A stretch of 64,000 nucleotides of DNA from Aldehydirespirator sp965116665 (GTDB lineage Bacteria > Actinomycetota > Acidimicrobiia > Acidimicrobiales > Aldehydirespiratoraceae): contig OZ220709.1 of the NCBI GenBank assembly GCA_965116665.1, forward strand, positions 2,542,001 through 2,606,000. The letters run 5' to 3'. Shown here one piece after another: positions 1-6,701 of the stretch. The notes beneath the pieces were generated by a model. That model did not search any database. It saw nothing but the letters and a program-made list of their open reading frames with translations, and was not told the origin of the DNA. The first letter of the stretch is position 1, and the number at the start of each line of letters is the position of its first letter. The translations under genes were made by a program, and so were the position numbers.

Positions 1-1
1 C

Positions 2-97
2 ACCCAGGCCGTCAGCGAGGTCGGCTACGTGCCCCTCACCGAGGCAGCCCACACCGAGACCGCCGACCGCTGGCACAACCGCACCCTCATCACCTAG
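2..97 (+). CDS. pstS: PstS phosphate-binding protein, C-terminal fragment (partial)
   Basis: Only the last 31 codons lie in the window; the reading frame is open from the left edge to a TAG stop. The tail contains SEVGYVPL, like the GYVPL motif found near the C-terminus of PstS-type periplasmic or lipoprotein phosphate receptors. PstC starts 49 bases downstream and the full pst set follows, so the assignment rests mostly on context. PstS would bind extracellular phosphate and deliver it to the PstCA channel. Confidence 0.75.
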   Translation, partial: TQAVSEVGYVPLTEAAHTETADRWHNRTLIT

Positions 98-146
98 AGC
101 ACCGGCCAGCCAGGCCCGGACCTGACCAGGAAGCCCCTTCGGCCGA

Positions 147-1298
147 ATGACCGACACGAGCGTCGCACACCCAGAACTCCTCACCGTTGATCAGCTTCAG
201 ATCGCGCCTTCCCGCAGGCACCGCGAAGTGATAATCCGCTACAGCCTCCTGGTGACGGCCCTCGTGTCGGTCCTGGTCAGCACGCTGATCGTGTGGAGCC
301 TCCTGCGTGAGGCATGGACCTTCATCACCGGTGTGGTCTGGGCCGACACCTGGGGACAGCAGGGCTGGTTCCCCCGGCGGGGCCTCTATGACATTCCCAC
401 GATCGTCGTTCCCTCGCTGATCGTCACCGGAATCGCCATGGTGGTGGCCGGCCCGCTCGGGCTGGGGGCCGCGGTGTACCTGTCGGAGTACGCCAACCGG
501 AAGACCCGGGCCTGGCTGAAGCCCGCGCTGGAGATCCTGGCCGGCATCCCCTCGGTCGTCCTGGGGTTCTTCGCGCTCACCTGGATCGCGCCCAACATCG
601 TGGGACGCATCGGCAAGACCACGTTCCTGGTGTTGGGTGCGGTCATACTGCTCGGATACGCGGTGATCTCCGCGGGAATCGCACGATCCAAGATCAAGCA
701 GTACCGGGAGGGCGCCGCCGACCCCTCGGCCCGCATCTCGGCGGTGCTGTCAATAGCCGTGCTGGTGGTCGTCTTCGCCCTGGCGGCGGCCTGGACCCTC
801 AACGTGTGGCTGAACTTCGCGCCCAACAACGCCGGGTCGCTGGCCGCAGCCGGCATCGGCGTGGGAATCCTGACGATCCCGCTGGTGGCCTCGATCTCCG
901 AGGACGCCATGGCAGCCGTGCCCGATTCGCTGCGAGAGGCCTCGGCCGGGCTCGGGGCCCGCAAGATGGCCACCGCCGCCACGGTTGTGCTGCCTGCGGC
1001 CATCTCCGGCATCGTGGCCGCCTTCATCGTGGCCATATCCAGGGCCATCGGCGAGACCATGGTGGTCTTCATGGCCGCCGGCGCCGCCGACGCGGCCCGG
1101 TGGACCTACACCCCCTTCGAAGGAGGCCTGACCATGACCGCGGCCATGGCCTCACTGGCCTCGGGCACCGACAGCGTCGTGGGCGAGGGCCTGACGTTCC
1201 AGAGCCTCTACTTCGTCGGTCTGCTGCTGTTCCTGATCACGTTGAGCCTCAACATCGTCGCGTCGCGTTTCGTGTCGAAGGTCCGGGAGGCCTACTAG
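147..1298 (+). CDS. pstC: Phosphate ABC transporter permease PstC
   Basis: 383-residue inner-membrane permease that pairs with PstA to form the phosphate channel of the PstSCAB importer. Hydrophobic segments are visible from about residue 31, and the family's EYANRKTRAWLKPALEILAG loop and GIPSVVLGFFAL helix are present. The cytoplasmic EAA-type coupling loop reads DSLREASAGLGARKMATAA. A stretch at roughly residues 180-215 separates the two halves, as in actinobacterial PstC. The ATG at 147 follows a 49-base gap after the pstS tail. It is followed by pstA, pstB and phoU on the same strand, so one operon is likely. No phosphate-regulon box is visible because the promoter would lie upstream of the window. 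Confidence 0.95.
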   Translation: MTDTSVAHPELLTVDQLQIAPSRRHREVIIRYSLLVTALVSVLVSTLIVWSLLREAWTFITGVVWADTWGQQGWFPRRGLYDIPTIVVPSLIVTGIAMVVAGPLGLGAAVYLSEYANRKTRAWLKPALEILAGIPSVVLGFFALTWIAPNIVGRIGKTTFLVLGAVILLGYAVISAGIARSKIKQYREGAADPSARISAVLSIAVLVVVFALAAAWTLNVWLNFAPNNAGSLAAAGIGVGILTIPLVASISEDAMAAVPDSLREASAGLGARKMATAATVVLPAAISGIVAAFIVAISRAIGETMVVFMAAGAADAARWTYTPFEGGLTMTAAMASLASGTDSVVGEGLTFQSLYFVGLLLFLITLSLNIVASRFVSKVREAY

Positions 1299-1346
1299 TG
1301 GGACCGGGCCGATGATCAGCGAGGCACTGGTCTGCGAGGGCGCAAG

Positions 1347-2309
1347 ATGATCAGTCGCCTCTCGGATGACCGGTCCCGGGCCGCCATCGCCGCCTCGATC
1401 GAGCGGCGCCGGGTAGACACCCGGGGCCTGCTGTTCAAGACGCTGCTCCAGTCATGCCTGCTGATCACGCTGGCCCTGCTCGCCGTGCTGCTGATGACCG
1501 TCGCGTTGGACAGCACCGACCAGCTCGGCACCCGGCTGTGGGACTTCCTCCAGGGCACGCTGCGGTCCCGGTCCACCGACGAGCGGCTCGGCATCCACCA
1601 GGGCATGTACGGCTCGCTGTGGATCGCCATCATCGTGGCCGTGCTGGCCTTCCCCATCGGGATAGGCGCCGCGGTCTACCTCGAGGAGTATGCGCCCAGA
1701 AACCGCTTCACCTCGTTCATCGAGGTCAACATCCGCAACCTGGCCGGTGTCCCGTCGGTGGTGTACGGCCTGCTCGGTCTGGCTCTGCTGCTGAACGGCC
1801 AGATCTTCGGCCTCGACCGCCTCACCGGCGGGAGCTCGGCCCTGTCGGGCGGGATCACCCTGGCCATCCTCGTGCTGCCGATAGTGGTGATCACCTCCGG
1901 CGAGGCCTTCCGGGCGGTGCCCACCGAGCTGCGGGAGGGCGCCTACGGCGTCGGGGCCACCAAGTGGGAGATGATCCGGACCCAGGTGCTGCCCTACGCG
2001 GCACCGGGAATCCTCACCGGCACGCTGCTGTCGATGGCCCGGGCGGTGGGCGAGGCCGCCCCGCTGATCCTGGTGGGCGCCATCTCCGGGCGGCTCGGAG
2101 ACAATCCCGGGCTCTTCGACATCAGCGCCCTCACCGATCAATTCACCGCCCTGCCCATCGTCATAACGAGCTGGACCGTGCAGTCGGGCCGGGACGCCGG
2201 CTTCACCACGGCCGCAGCCGCAGCCATCGTCGTGCTGCTCGTGTTCGTGCTAATGATGAACTCCGCCGCGATCCTGCTACGTAACCGGTTCGAGAAAAAG
2301 AGAGGCTGA
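1347..2309 (+). CDS. pstA: Phosphate ABC transporter permease PstA
   Basis: 320-residue membrane permease and partner of PstC. The protein has an N-terminal cytoplasmic tail, a first membrane helix at about residues 35-55, and the family motifs GIGAAVYLEEYAP, NLAGVPSVVYGLLGL and the EAA-like loop PTELREGAYGVGATKWEMIR that contacts PstB. A 48-base gap separates it from pstC; an upstream ATG at 1313 is out of frame, so 1347 is the best start. pstB begins one base after the stop, which supports translational coupling. Confidence 0.95.
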   Translation: MISRLSDDRSRAAIAASIERRRVDTRGLLFKTLLQSCLLITLALLAVLLMTVALDSTDQLGTRLWDFLQGTLRSRSTDERLGIHQGMYGSLWIAIIVAVLAFPIGIGAAVYLEEYAPRNRFTSFIEVNIRNLAGVPSVVYGLLGLALLLNGQIFGLDRLTGGSSALSGGITLAILVLPIVVITSGEAFRAVPTELREGAYGVGATKWEMIRTQVLPYAAPGILTGTLLSMARAVGEAAPLILVGAISGRLGDNPGLFDISALTDQFTALPIVITSWTVQSGRDAGFTTAAAAAIVVLLVFVLMMNSAAILLRNRFEKKRG

Positions 2310-2310
2310 A

Positions 2311-3216
2311 GTGTCGATGACGGACGACTCTCCCCGAGTGACAGACGACGCTCCCCGGCTGATCGAGCGGCCCGTGGCGGCCGCGCCCCAGTCCGGCGTC
2401 GACGGCGACGGTGCCGGCCCGGTCGTCGCCACCAGCCGCGACACCGTGTTCAGCTCGCGCGACGTGAGCGTCCACTACGGCACTTTCCGGGCAGTGCGCG
2501 ACGTCACCTTCGACGTGTACCGCAACGAGATCATGGCCCTCATCGGCCCGTCGGGCTGCGGCAAGTCGACCGTGCTGCGCTGCTACAACCGCATGAACGA
2601 CCTGATCAAGGAAGCCCGGGTGAGCGGCACGATCACCTACCGGGGCACCGACCTCTACGACGAAAGGGTCGACCCGGTCGAGGTTCGCCGCCGCATCGGG
2701 ATGGTGTTCCAGAAGCCCAACCCGTTCCCCAAGTCGATCTACGACAACGTCGCCTACGGACCCAGGGTGGCCGGCCAGAAGAAGGGCCTCGACGACATCG
2801 TCGAGAACTCACTGCGCAAGGCGGCCCTGTGGGAGGAGGTCAACGATCGCCTCAAGGACTCGGCTCTGAGCCTCTCAGGCGGTCAGCAGCAGAGGCTGTG
2901 CATCGCCCGGGCCATCGCGGTGGGTCCTGACGTGTTGCTGATGGACGAGCCGTGCTCAGCACTCGACCCGATCGCCACCGCCCGCATCGAGGATCTCATG
3001 CAGGAGATCAAGCAGGACTACACGATCATGATCGTGACCCACAACATGCAGCAGGCGGCCCGGGTCAGCGACACCACCGCCTTCTTCACGGCCGACATCC
3101 GCTCCGAAGGCGACACCCGAACCGGCATCCTGGTGGAGGTAGACACAACCCAGAAGATCTTCTCCAACCCCTCCGACGAGCGCACCGAGAACTACGTCAC
3201 CGGACGGTTCGGGTGA
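2311..3216 (+). CDS. pstB: Phosphate ABC transporter ATP-binding protein PstB
   Basis: Cytoplasmic ATPase that energises PstCA. Walker A GPSGCGKST, Q-loop FQKPNPFPKSIYDNV, signature LSGGQQQR and Walker B VLLMDEPCSALDP are all intact, followed by the H-loop in IVTHNMQQA. At 301 residues it is about 45 longer than usual; the extra length is a low-complexity N-terminal tail before VFSSRDVSVHYG. The GTG at 2311 abuts pstA; an ATG three codons in (2317) is an alternative start. The tail could be non-conserved sequence or an over-long start call. Confidence 0.95.
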   Translation: MSMTDDSPRVTDDAPRLIERPVAAAPQSGVDGDGAGPVVATSRDTVFSSRDVSVHYGTFRAVRDVTFDVYRNEIMALIGPSGCGKSTVLRCYNRMNDLIKEARVSGTITYRGTDLYDERVDPVEVRRRIGMVFQKPNPFPKSIYDNVAYGPRVAGQKKGLDDIVENSLRKAALWEEVNDRLKDSALSLSGGQQQRLCIARAIAVGPDVLLMDEPCSALDPIATARIEDLMQEIKQDYTIMIVTHNMQQAARVSDTTAFFTADIRSEGDTRTGILVEVDTTQKIFSNPSDERTENYVTGRFG

Positions 3217-3226
3217 GGCTTCGAGC

Positions 3227-3988
3227 ATGACCGAGCAGATACGCAAGTCATTCCACGCCGAGATGGACGAGATCAGCGGCTTGATCGTGCAGCTCGCGGC
3301 CCGGGCCGGGGACTCGGTCGCCCGGGCCACCGACGCGCTGTTGCGCTACGACCTGGTGGAGGCCCAGCAGATCATCGACGACGACGACGTCATCGACATG
3401 GCCTCTCTCGAGGTCGAGGAGAAGTGTCAGAGCCTCCTGGCCCTCCAGCAGCCCATGGCCGGCGACCTCCGCCAGATACTGGCCGCCATGTGGATCACCG
3501 CGGAGCTGGAGCGAACCGGCGGGCTGGCCTGCAACATCTGCAAGGGAGCCCGCCGGATGTTCCCCGCTGAGCTGCCCCCGAAGCTGAGGGGTCTGATCTC
3601 GGAGATGAGCGAAGAGGCGATCCGGCTCATCCGCCTGTCGGTGGATTCCTACTCCGAGCACGACGCCGGCCTGGCCAGCGCCCTCGACGACATCGACGAC
3701 CGGCTCGACAGCCTCCACCGCGTGTTCGTGCGCAACCTCCTGGAGGTGAGCCGGTCCAGAGATCTGGACGTGCAGCCCGCCATGCAGCTGGCCCTGATCG
3801 CCCGCTACTACGAGCGCATAGGCGACCACGCCGTCAACGTCAGCGACCGGGTCCGCTACATGGTGTCCGGCGTCATGCCGTGGCGGGACAAGATGACCCG
3901 CCACCCGACCCGGGAGCAGCGCGTCGTCCACGAACCCGGATCGGATCCGGCCGAGATGTCCCCCAACGGCGAGGACACGGCGGGCTAG
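3227..3988 (+). CDS. phoU: Phosphate signalling/transport regulator PhoU
   Basis: 253-residue helical protein with two PhoU repeats (about residues 8-100 and 115-215). Acidic motifs such as DDDVIDMASLEVEE and YYERIGDHAVNVSDR match the metal-binding E/DxxxD signatures of the family. PhoU links the Pst transporter to its sensor kinase and represses the phosphate response under sufficiency. It is 10 bases downstream of pstB and closes the operon. The last 25-30 residues are a polar tail beyond the conserved fold. The histidine kinase 151 bases downstream is the likely signalling partner (inference). Confidence 0.93.
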   Translation: MTEQIRKSFHAEMDEISGLIVQLAARAGDSVARATDALLRYDLVEAQQIIDDDDVIDMASLEVEEKCQSLLALQQPMAGDLRQILAAMWITAELERTGGLACNICKGARRMFPAELPPKLRGLISEMSEEAIRLIRLSVDSYSEHDAGLASALDDIDDRLDSLHRVFVRNLLEVSRSRDLDVQPAMQLALIARYYERIGDHAVNVSDRVRYMVSGVMPWRDKMTRHPTREQRVVHEPGSDPAEMSPNGEDTAG

Positions 3989-4030
3989 GAGGCCGAGCAA
4001 GTAGACGGGACAATGCGACCCATACGGCGT

Positions 4031-4076
4031 GAGGCCGTGGCCCGAGCGGCCCGTGAGCGAAGCGAACGAGAGCGGG
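4031..4076 (+). repeat. Dispersed 46-bp REP-like repeat, copy 1
   Basis: A 46-bp GC-rich sequence, matched at 42790-42835 with two differences and more loosely around 52778-52805. It contains short inverted GGCC/CGGCCCG segments that could fold. It sits 42 bases after the phoU stop; copy 2 also lies just after a stop codon. This resembles extragenic repeats that accumulate at transcript ends. Confidence 0.6.
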
Positions 4077-4124
4077 AATGACCACTCTGTGCCGCGATGG
4101 GCTGCCCAGCAACGGCGCTGGCTC

Positions 4125-4130
4125 TAGGGT
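4125..4130 (+). promoter_or_regulatory. Candidate -10 box for the sensor kinase (leaderless)
   Basis: TAGGGT lies nine bases before the ATG at 4140. This spacing would place transcription initiation at or next to the start codon. No clear -35 is visible. The same arrangement recurs in front of several genes in the window. Confidence 0.35.
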
Positions 4131-4139
4131 CGAGCCCCG

Positions 4140-5348
4140 ATGACGACGCTGATCGTCGCCGTTCTGATGGTGGTAAGCGGCGCGATCGTAGGCATCGCAC
4201 TGGACCGGGCCCGGCTCCGTCGCTGGCTCCAGGCGCTGTCACCGCAGGACCGGTCGAGCCCGGAGGCTCCGAAGTCGGCTCGCGGGTTCATCGAAGCCGT
4301 CCAGAGGCGCGAGGATCTCGCCGAAGCCGGACGGGTCTCGGCCGAGACCGCGGCCCGCCGGCTCGAGGCGAGTCTGGACGGACTCCAGTCGGGGCTGGTG
4401 GTGTGCGACCGCAGCGGGAGCGTGGTAGCCCAGAATTCCGCCGCGGAGCAGTTCCTTCAAGCCCGTCACGGCGAGGCGCTGGTCGGCCGCGAGGTCAAGG
4501 ACCTGCTCGAGCGGGCCCAGGCCGGCGAGCGGGTGACGACCACCGTCGAGTTGCACACCGAGCCCCGTCGCAGCTACGAGGTGGAGGCCGGTCCGATCGA
4601 GCGTGACGGCGTGACGCTCGGAGCGGTCGCGCTGGTGTACGACATCACCGAACACCACCGCATCGACTCAGTCCGGCGCGACTTCGTCGCCAACGTGAGC
4701 CACGAGCTCAAGACGCCGATCGGTGCGCTGAGCCTGCTGGCCGACTCGCTGTCCTCCGGCGCCACACCCGAGGTCGCGGCCCGCCTCTCGAGCCGCATGC
4801 AAATTGAGATCCAGCGGGTGGCCGACACCATCGACGACCTGCTGACGCTGGCGATGCTGGAGGACGAGAGCGGCCGGTCCGACGAGCAAGTCGACATCGG
4901 TGCCGTCATCGCGGCCGCCGCGGACCGGATCTCCCAGCCGGCCGAGCAGCGAGACATCAAAGTGGTCGTCTCGGGCGACCAGGACGCCGCACCGATCCGG
5001 GGGTCCCGGCGGCAACTCGAGTCGGCGGTGTTCAACCTGCTCGACAACGCGGTGAAGTTCAGCGAGCTCGGCGGCCGGGTGAACATCGGCGTGGAGGCCG
5101 ACGACACGATCCTGAAGCTGTCGGTGACCGACGAGGGAATCGGAATCCCGGTCGCGGAGCGATCGCGCATCTTCGAACGCTTCTACCGGGTGGACCGGGC
5201 CCGGAGCCGCAACACGGGAGGCACGGGCCTGGGTCTGTCCATCGTGCGGCACGTCGCCCTGAACCACGGCGGCGACGTGAATGTGACGTCGCGGGAGGGC
5301 TACGGGTCGCAGTTCACCATCACCCTGCCGATCGACAGCGCCGACTGA
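4140..5348 (+). CDS. PhoR/SenX3-like sensor histidine kinase
   Basis: 402-residue kinase with a single N-terminal membrane helix (residues about 3-22), a linker, a PAS-like domain (about 80-170, around DRSGSVVAQNSAAEQFL), a HisKA dimerisation domain with the phospho-acceptor in NVSHELKTPIGALSLLADS, and a HATPase domain with an N-box (LLDNAVKF), a G1 box (DEGIGIP), an F-box (RIFERFYRVD) and a G2 box (GGTGLGLSIV). The architecture matches SenX3/PhoR, which sense phosphate through Pst-PhoU. No response-regulator gene is adjacent: the next gene is a hydrolase on the other strand. The position just after phoU supports a phosphate role, but the output partner is not in the window. Confidence 0.85.
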   Translation: MTTLIVAVLMVVSGAIVGIALDRARLRRWLQALSPQDRSSPEAPKSARGFIEAVQRREDLAEAGRVSAETAARRLEASLDGLQSGLVVCDRSGSVVAQNSAAEQFLQARHGEALVGREVKDLLERAQAGERVTTTVELHTEPRRSYEVEAGPIERDGVTLGAVALVYDITEHHRIDSVRRDFVANVSHELKTPIGALSLLADSLSSGATPEVAARLSSRMQIEIQRVADTIDDLLTLAMLEDESGRSDEQVDIGAVIAAAADRISQPAEQRDIKVVVSGDQDAAPIRGSRRQLESAVFNLLDNAVKFSELGGRVNIGVEADDTILKLSVTDEGIGIPVAERSRIFERFYRVDRARSRNTGGTGLGLSIVRHVALNHGGDVNVTSREGYGSQFTITLPIDSAD

Positions 5349-5447
5349 GGTCCAGTCGGTCGGAGCGGGCGTTCCGGACGCCGCCCGCGAACTGGCAGCA
5401 GAACGCACGCATACCGTGCATAACGCTGCCAATTCCTCCGGTCGGTG

Positions 5448-6251
5448 CTAGAAGCTGGAGTTCCGGTCGCCAGCCCCGGCAGCCGAGGCCAGCAGCGACC
5501 GGCGCTGGCGCTCGAGCCATCCGAGCAGCACGGCCACCGCTCGGGGATCGTGGCGGAGATGGTGGCCGGCGCCGCTGATGATCCTAAGGTCGGCGCCCGG
5601 GTGGGCGTCGGCCAACACCCGGGCGTCGAAGACGGGCACGGTCTCGTCATCGCTGCCGTGAAGAACGAGGAGCGACCGGTCCGCCAGCGACTCCGCGGCC
5701 TGGACGGCCCGCACCGACCGGATCTCCGCAGCCCATCGATCGAACCGCTCCGGGAACTCCGGATCGCTCACCACCCCCACCTCCCGGGCCCACACCAGCA
5801 GCTTGCGGGGATTGCGGGCCCAGTCCTCGAAATCGGCGGGAGCGGCCACCGCGGCCACACCCCGGACCCGCGCGTCGGTGCTGGCCACCACCACGGCCAG
5901 CGCGCCACCGGTTCCGAATCCGATGAGCCAGATCCCGTCGCAGCTCACCTCCGAGGCGAGGAAGTCGACCGCGCCGGCGAGGTCGCGCCGCCAGCCGTCG
6001 AGCGAGAAGTCGCCCGCGGATTCGGCCACTCCCCTCGCCGCGTAGGTCAGGGCGGCGAACCCGGTCTCGGCCGCGATCAGGTCGGCGAGCGCCGGCATCG
6101 TCCGCGTCGAGTTGATGCCGCCCCCCGCCTCGGTGGGAAAGCCGTGGACTATCACCGCCGCCGGCTGTACCGCGGGAGCGCGTGCGGGGCGGGCCAGATG
6201 GGCGGTCAGCGTGTTCGAGTCGACGGTGAACCGGCCCTCCATCGGGGTCAC
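5448..6251 (-). CDS. Alpha/beta-hydrolase fold protein lacking the nucleophile serine
   Basis: 267-residue alpha/beta-hydrolase of the dienelactone-hydrolase/acyl-peptidase type. VIVHGFPT (about residues 33-40) is the oxyanion strand, HGSDDETVP (about 199-206) carries the acid, and GAGHHLRHD (about 228-236) carries the histidine. The nucleophile elbow reads GFGTGG (111-116), so the position normally held by Ser or Cys is Gly113. It is therefore probably not a conventional serine hydrolase; a binding or scaffolding role is possible. ATG at 6251; another ATG lies three codons later. It reads away from the SLH protein. The substrate is unknown. Confidence 0.75.
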   Translation of the reverse strand: MTPMEGRFTVDSNTLTAHLARPARAPAVQPAAVIVHGFPTEAGGGINSTRTMPALADLIAAETGFAALTYAARGVAESAGDFSLDGWRRDLAGAVDFLASEVSCDGIWLIGFGTGGALAVVVASTDARVRGVAAVAAPADFEDWARNPRKLLVWAREVGVVSDPEFPERFDRWAAEIRSVRAVQAAESLADRSLLVLHGSDDETVPVFDARVLADAHPGADLRIISGAGHHLRHDPRAVAVLLGWLERQRRSLLASAAGAGDRNSSF

Positions 6252-6275
6252 GGTAACGCGGTGTGCGGGCGCGAG

Positions 6276-6304
6276 GTGGGGCGGGCCTCAGAGACCCGCC
6301 CCAC
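6276..6304 (-). terminator. GC-rich hairpin between mini-ORF and hydrolase
   Basis: A perfect 10-bp inverted repeat (GTGGGGCGGG / CCCGCCCCAC) with a 9-base loop. On the minus strand it falls after the mini-ORF at 6384-6485 and 24 bases before the hydrolase start. It could terminate or attenuate a short transcript. There is no T-tract, so an intrinsic terminator is not certain. Confidence 0.4.
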
Positions 6305-6383
6305 TTCATCGTTAGTTGCCGGAAATCCCGGGTCGAGCCTTGTGGCACCGCGACAAGAGCCACACATGCCGCGCCGGATGTGA

Positions 6384-6485
6384 CTAGGTCCGGCGACTCG
6401 ATCCGGGGGTGGAGCTGGCGGGGATTCGCCAGTCGGTCCAGCTTGCCGTAGCTAGCGGCCAGCCACCTCCAAGGTCACAAAGCAT
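6384..6485 (-). CDS. Possible 33-residue leader peptide / small ORF
   Basis: Minus-strand ATG to TAG, 33 codons, beginning MLCDLGGGWPLATASW, rich in Trp and Gly. It lies downstream of the extended Shine-Dalgarno sequence at 6499-6514 and upstream of the hairpin at 6276-6304, all on the strand of the hydrolase. The 19-base gap from AGGAGG to this ATG is long. A GTG nearer the ribosome site opens only a five-codon frame, so the true coding frame is uncertain. The rest of 6252-6701 holds no other gene I can support. Confidence 0.3.
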   Translation of the reverse strand: MLCDLGGGWPLATASWTDWRIPASSTPGSSRRT

Positions 6486-6498
6486 AAAGCACTCAGTT

Positions 6499-6514
6499 GG
6501 ACCACCTCCTTTCC
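6499..6514 (-). promoter_or_regulatory. Extended Shine-Dalgarno-like sequence
   Basis: The minus strand reads GGAAAGGAGGTGGTCC, complementary to nearly the whole 3' tail of 16S rRNA. Such a long match is unusual in a region with no large gene and suggests a strongly translated small ORF or an RNA element below it. Confidence 0.5.
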
Positions 6515-6701
6515 TTGGTGACACCAGTCAACCACAATCCAGCCCCCAAGCCAAGCATCGGGCCGCCCCTTTCACGTTGGGGGCAAGCCCTTCCGCCGGC
6601 TTTGCTGTCGGCGGTCTGGCGCTAGGGATGCAGTTGAATCAGCGGAGGCGAGTGAACTAGAACAACCGGGCGCATGTAACGCCACCGGTGGGGGTCGTGG
6701 A

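Noticed and set aside
6499..6514. 3' end of a 16S rRNA gene
   Set aside because: The plus strand resembles the anti-Shine-Dalgarno tail, but the flanks have no rRNA similarity; a ribosome-binding site on the minus strand explains it.
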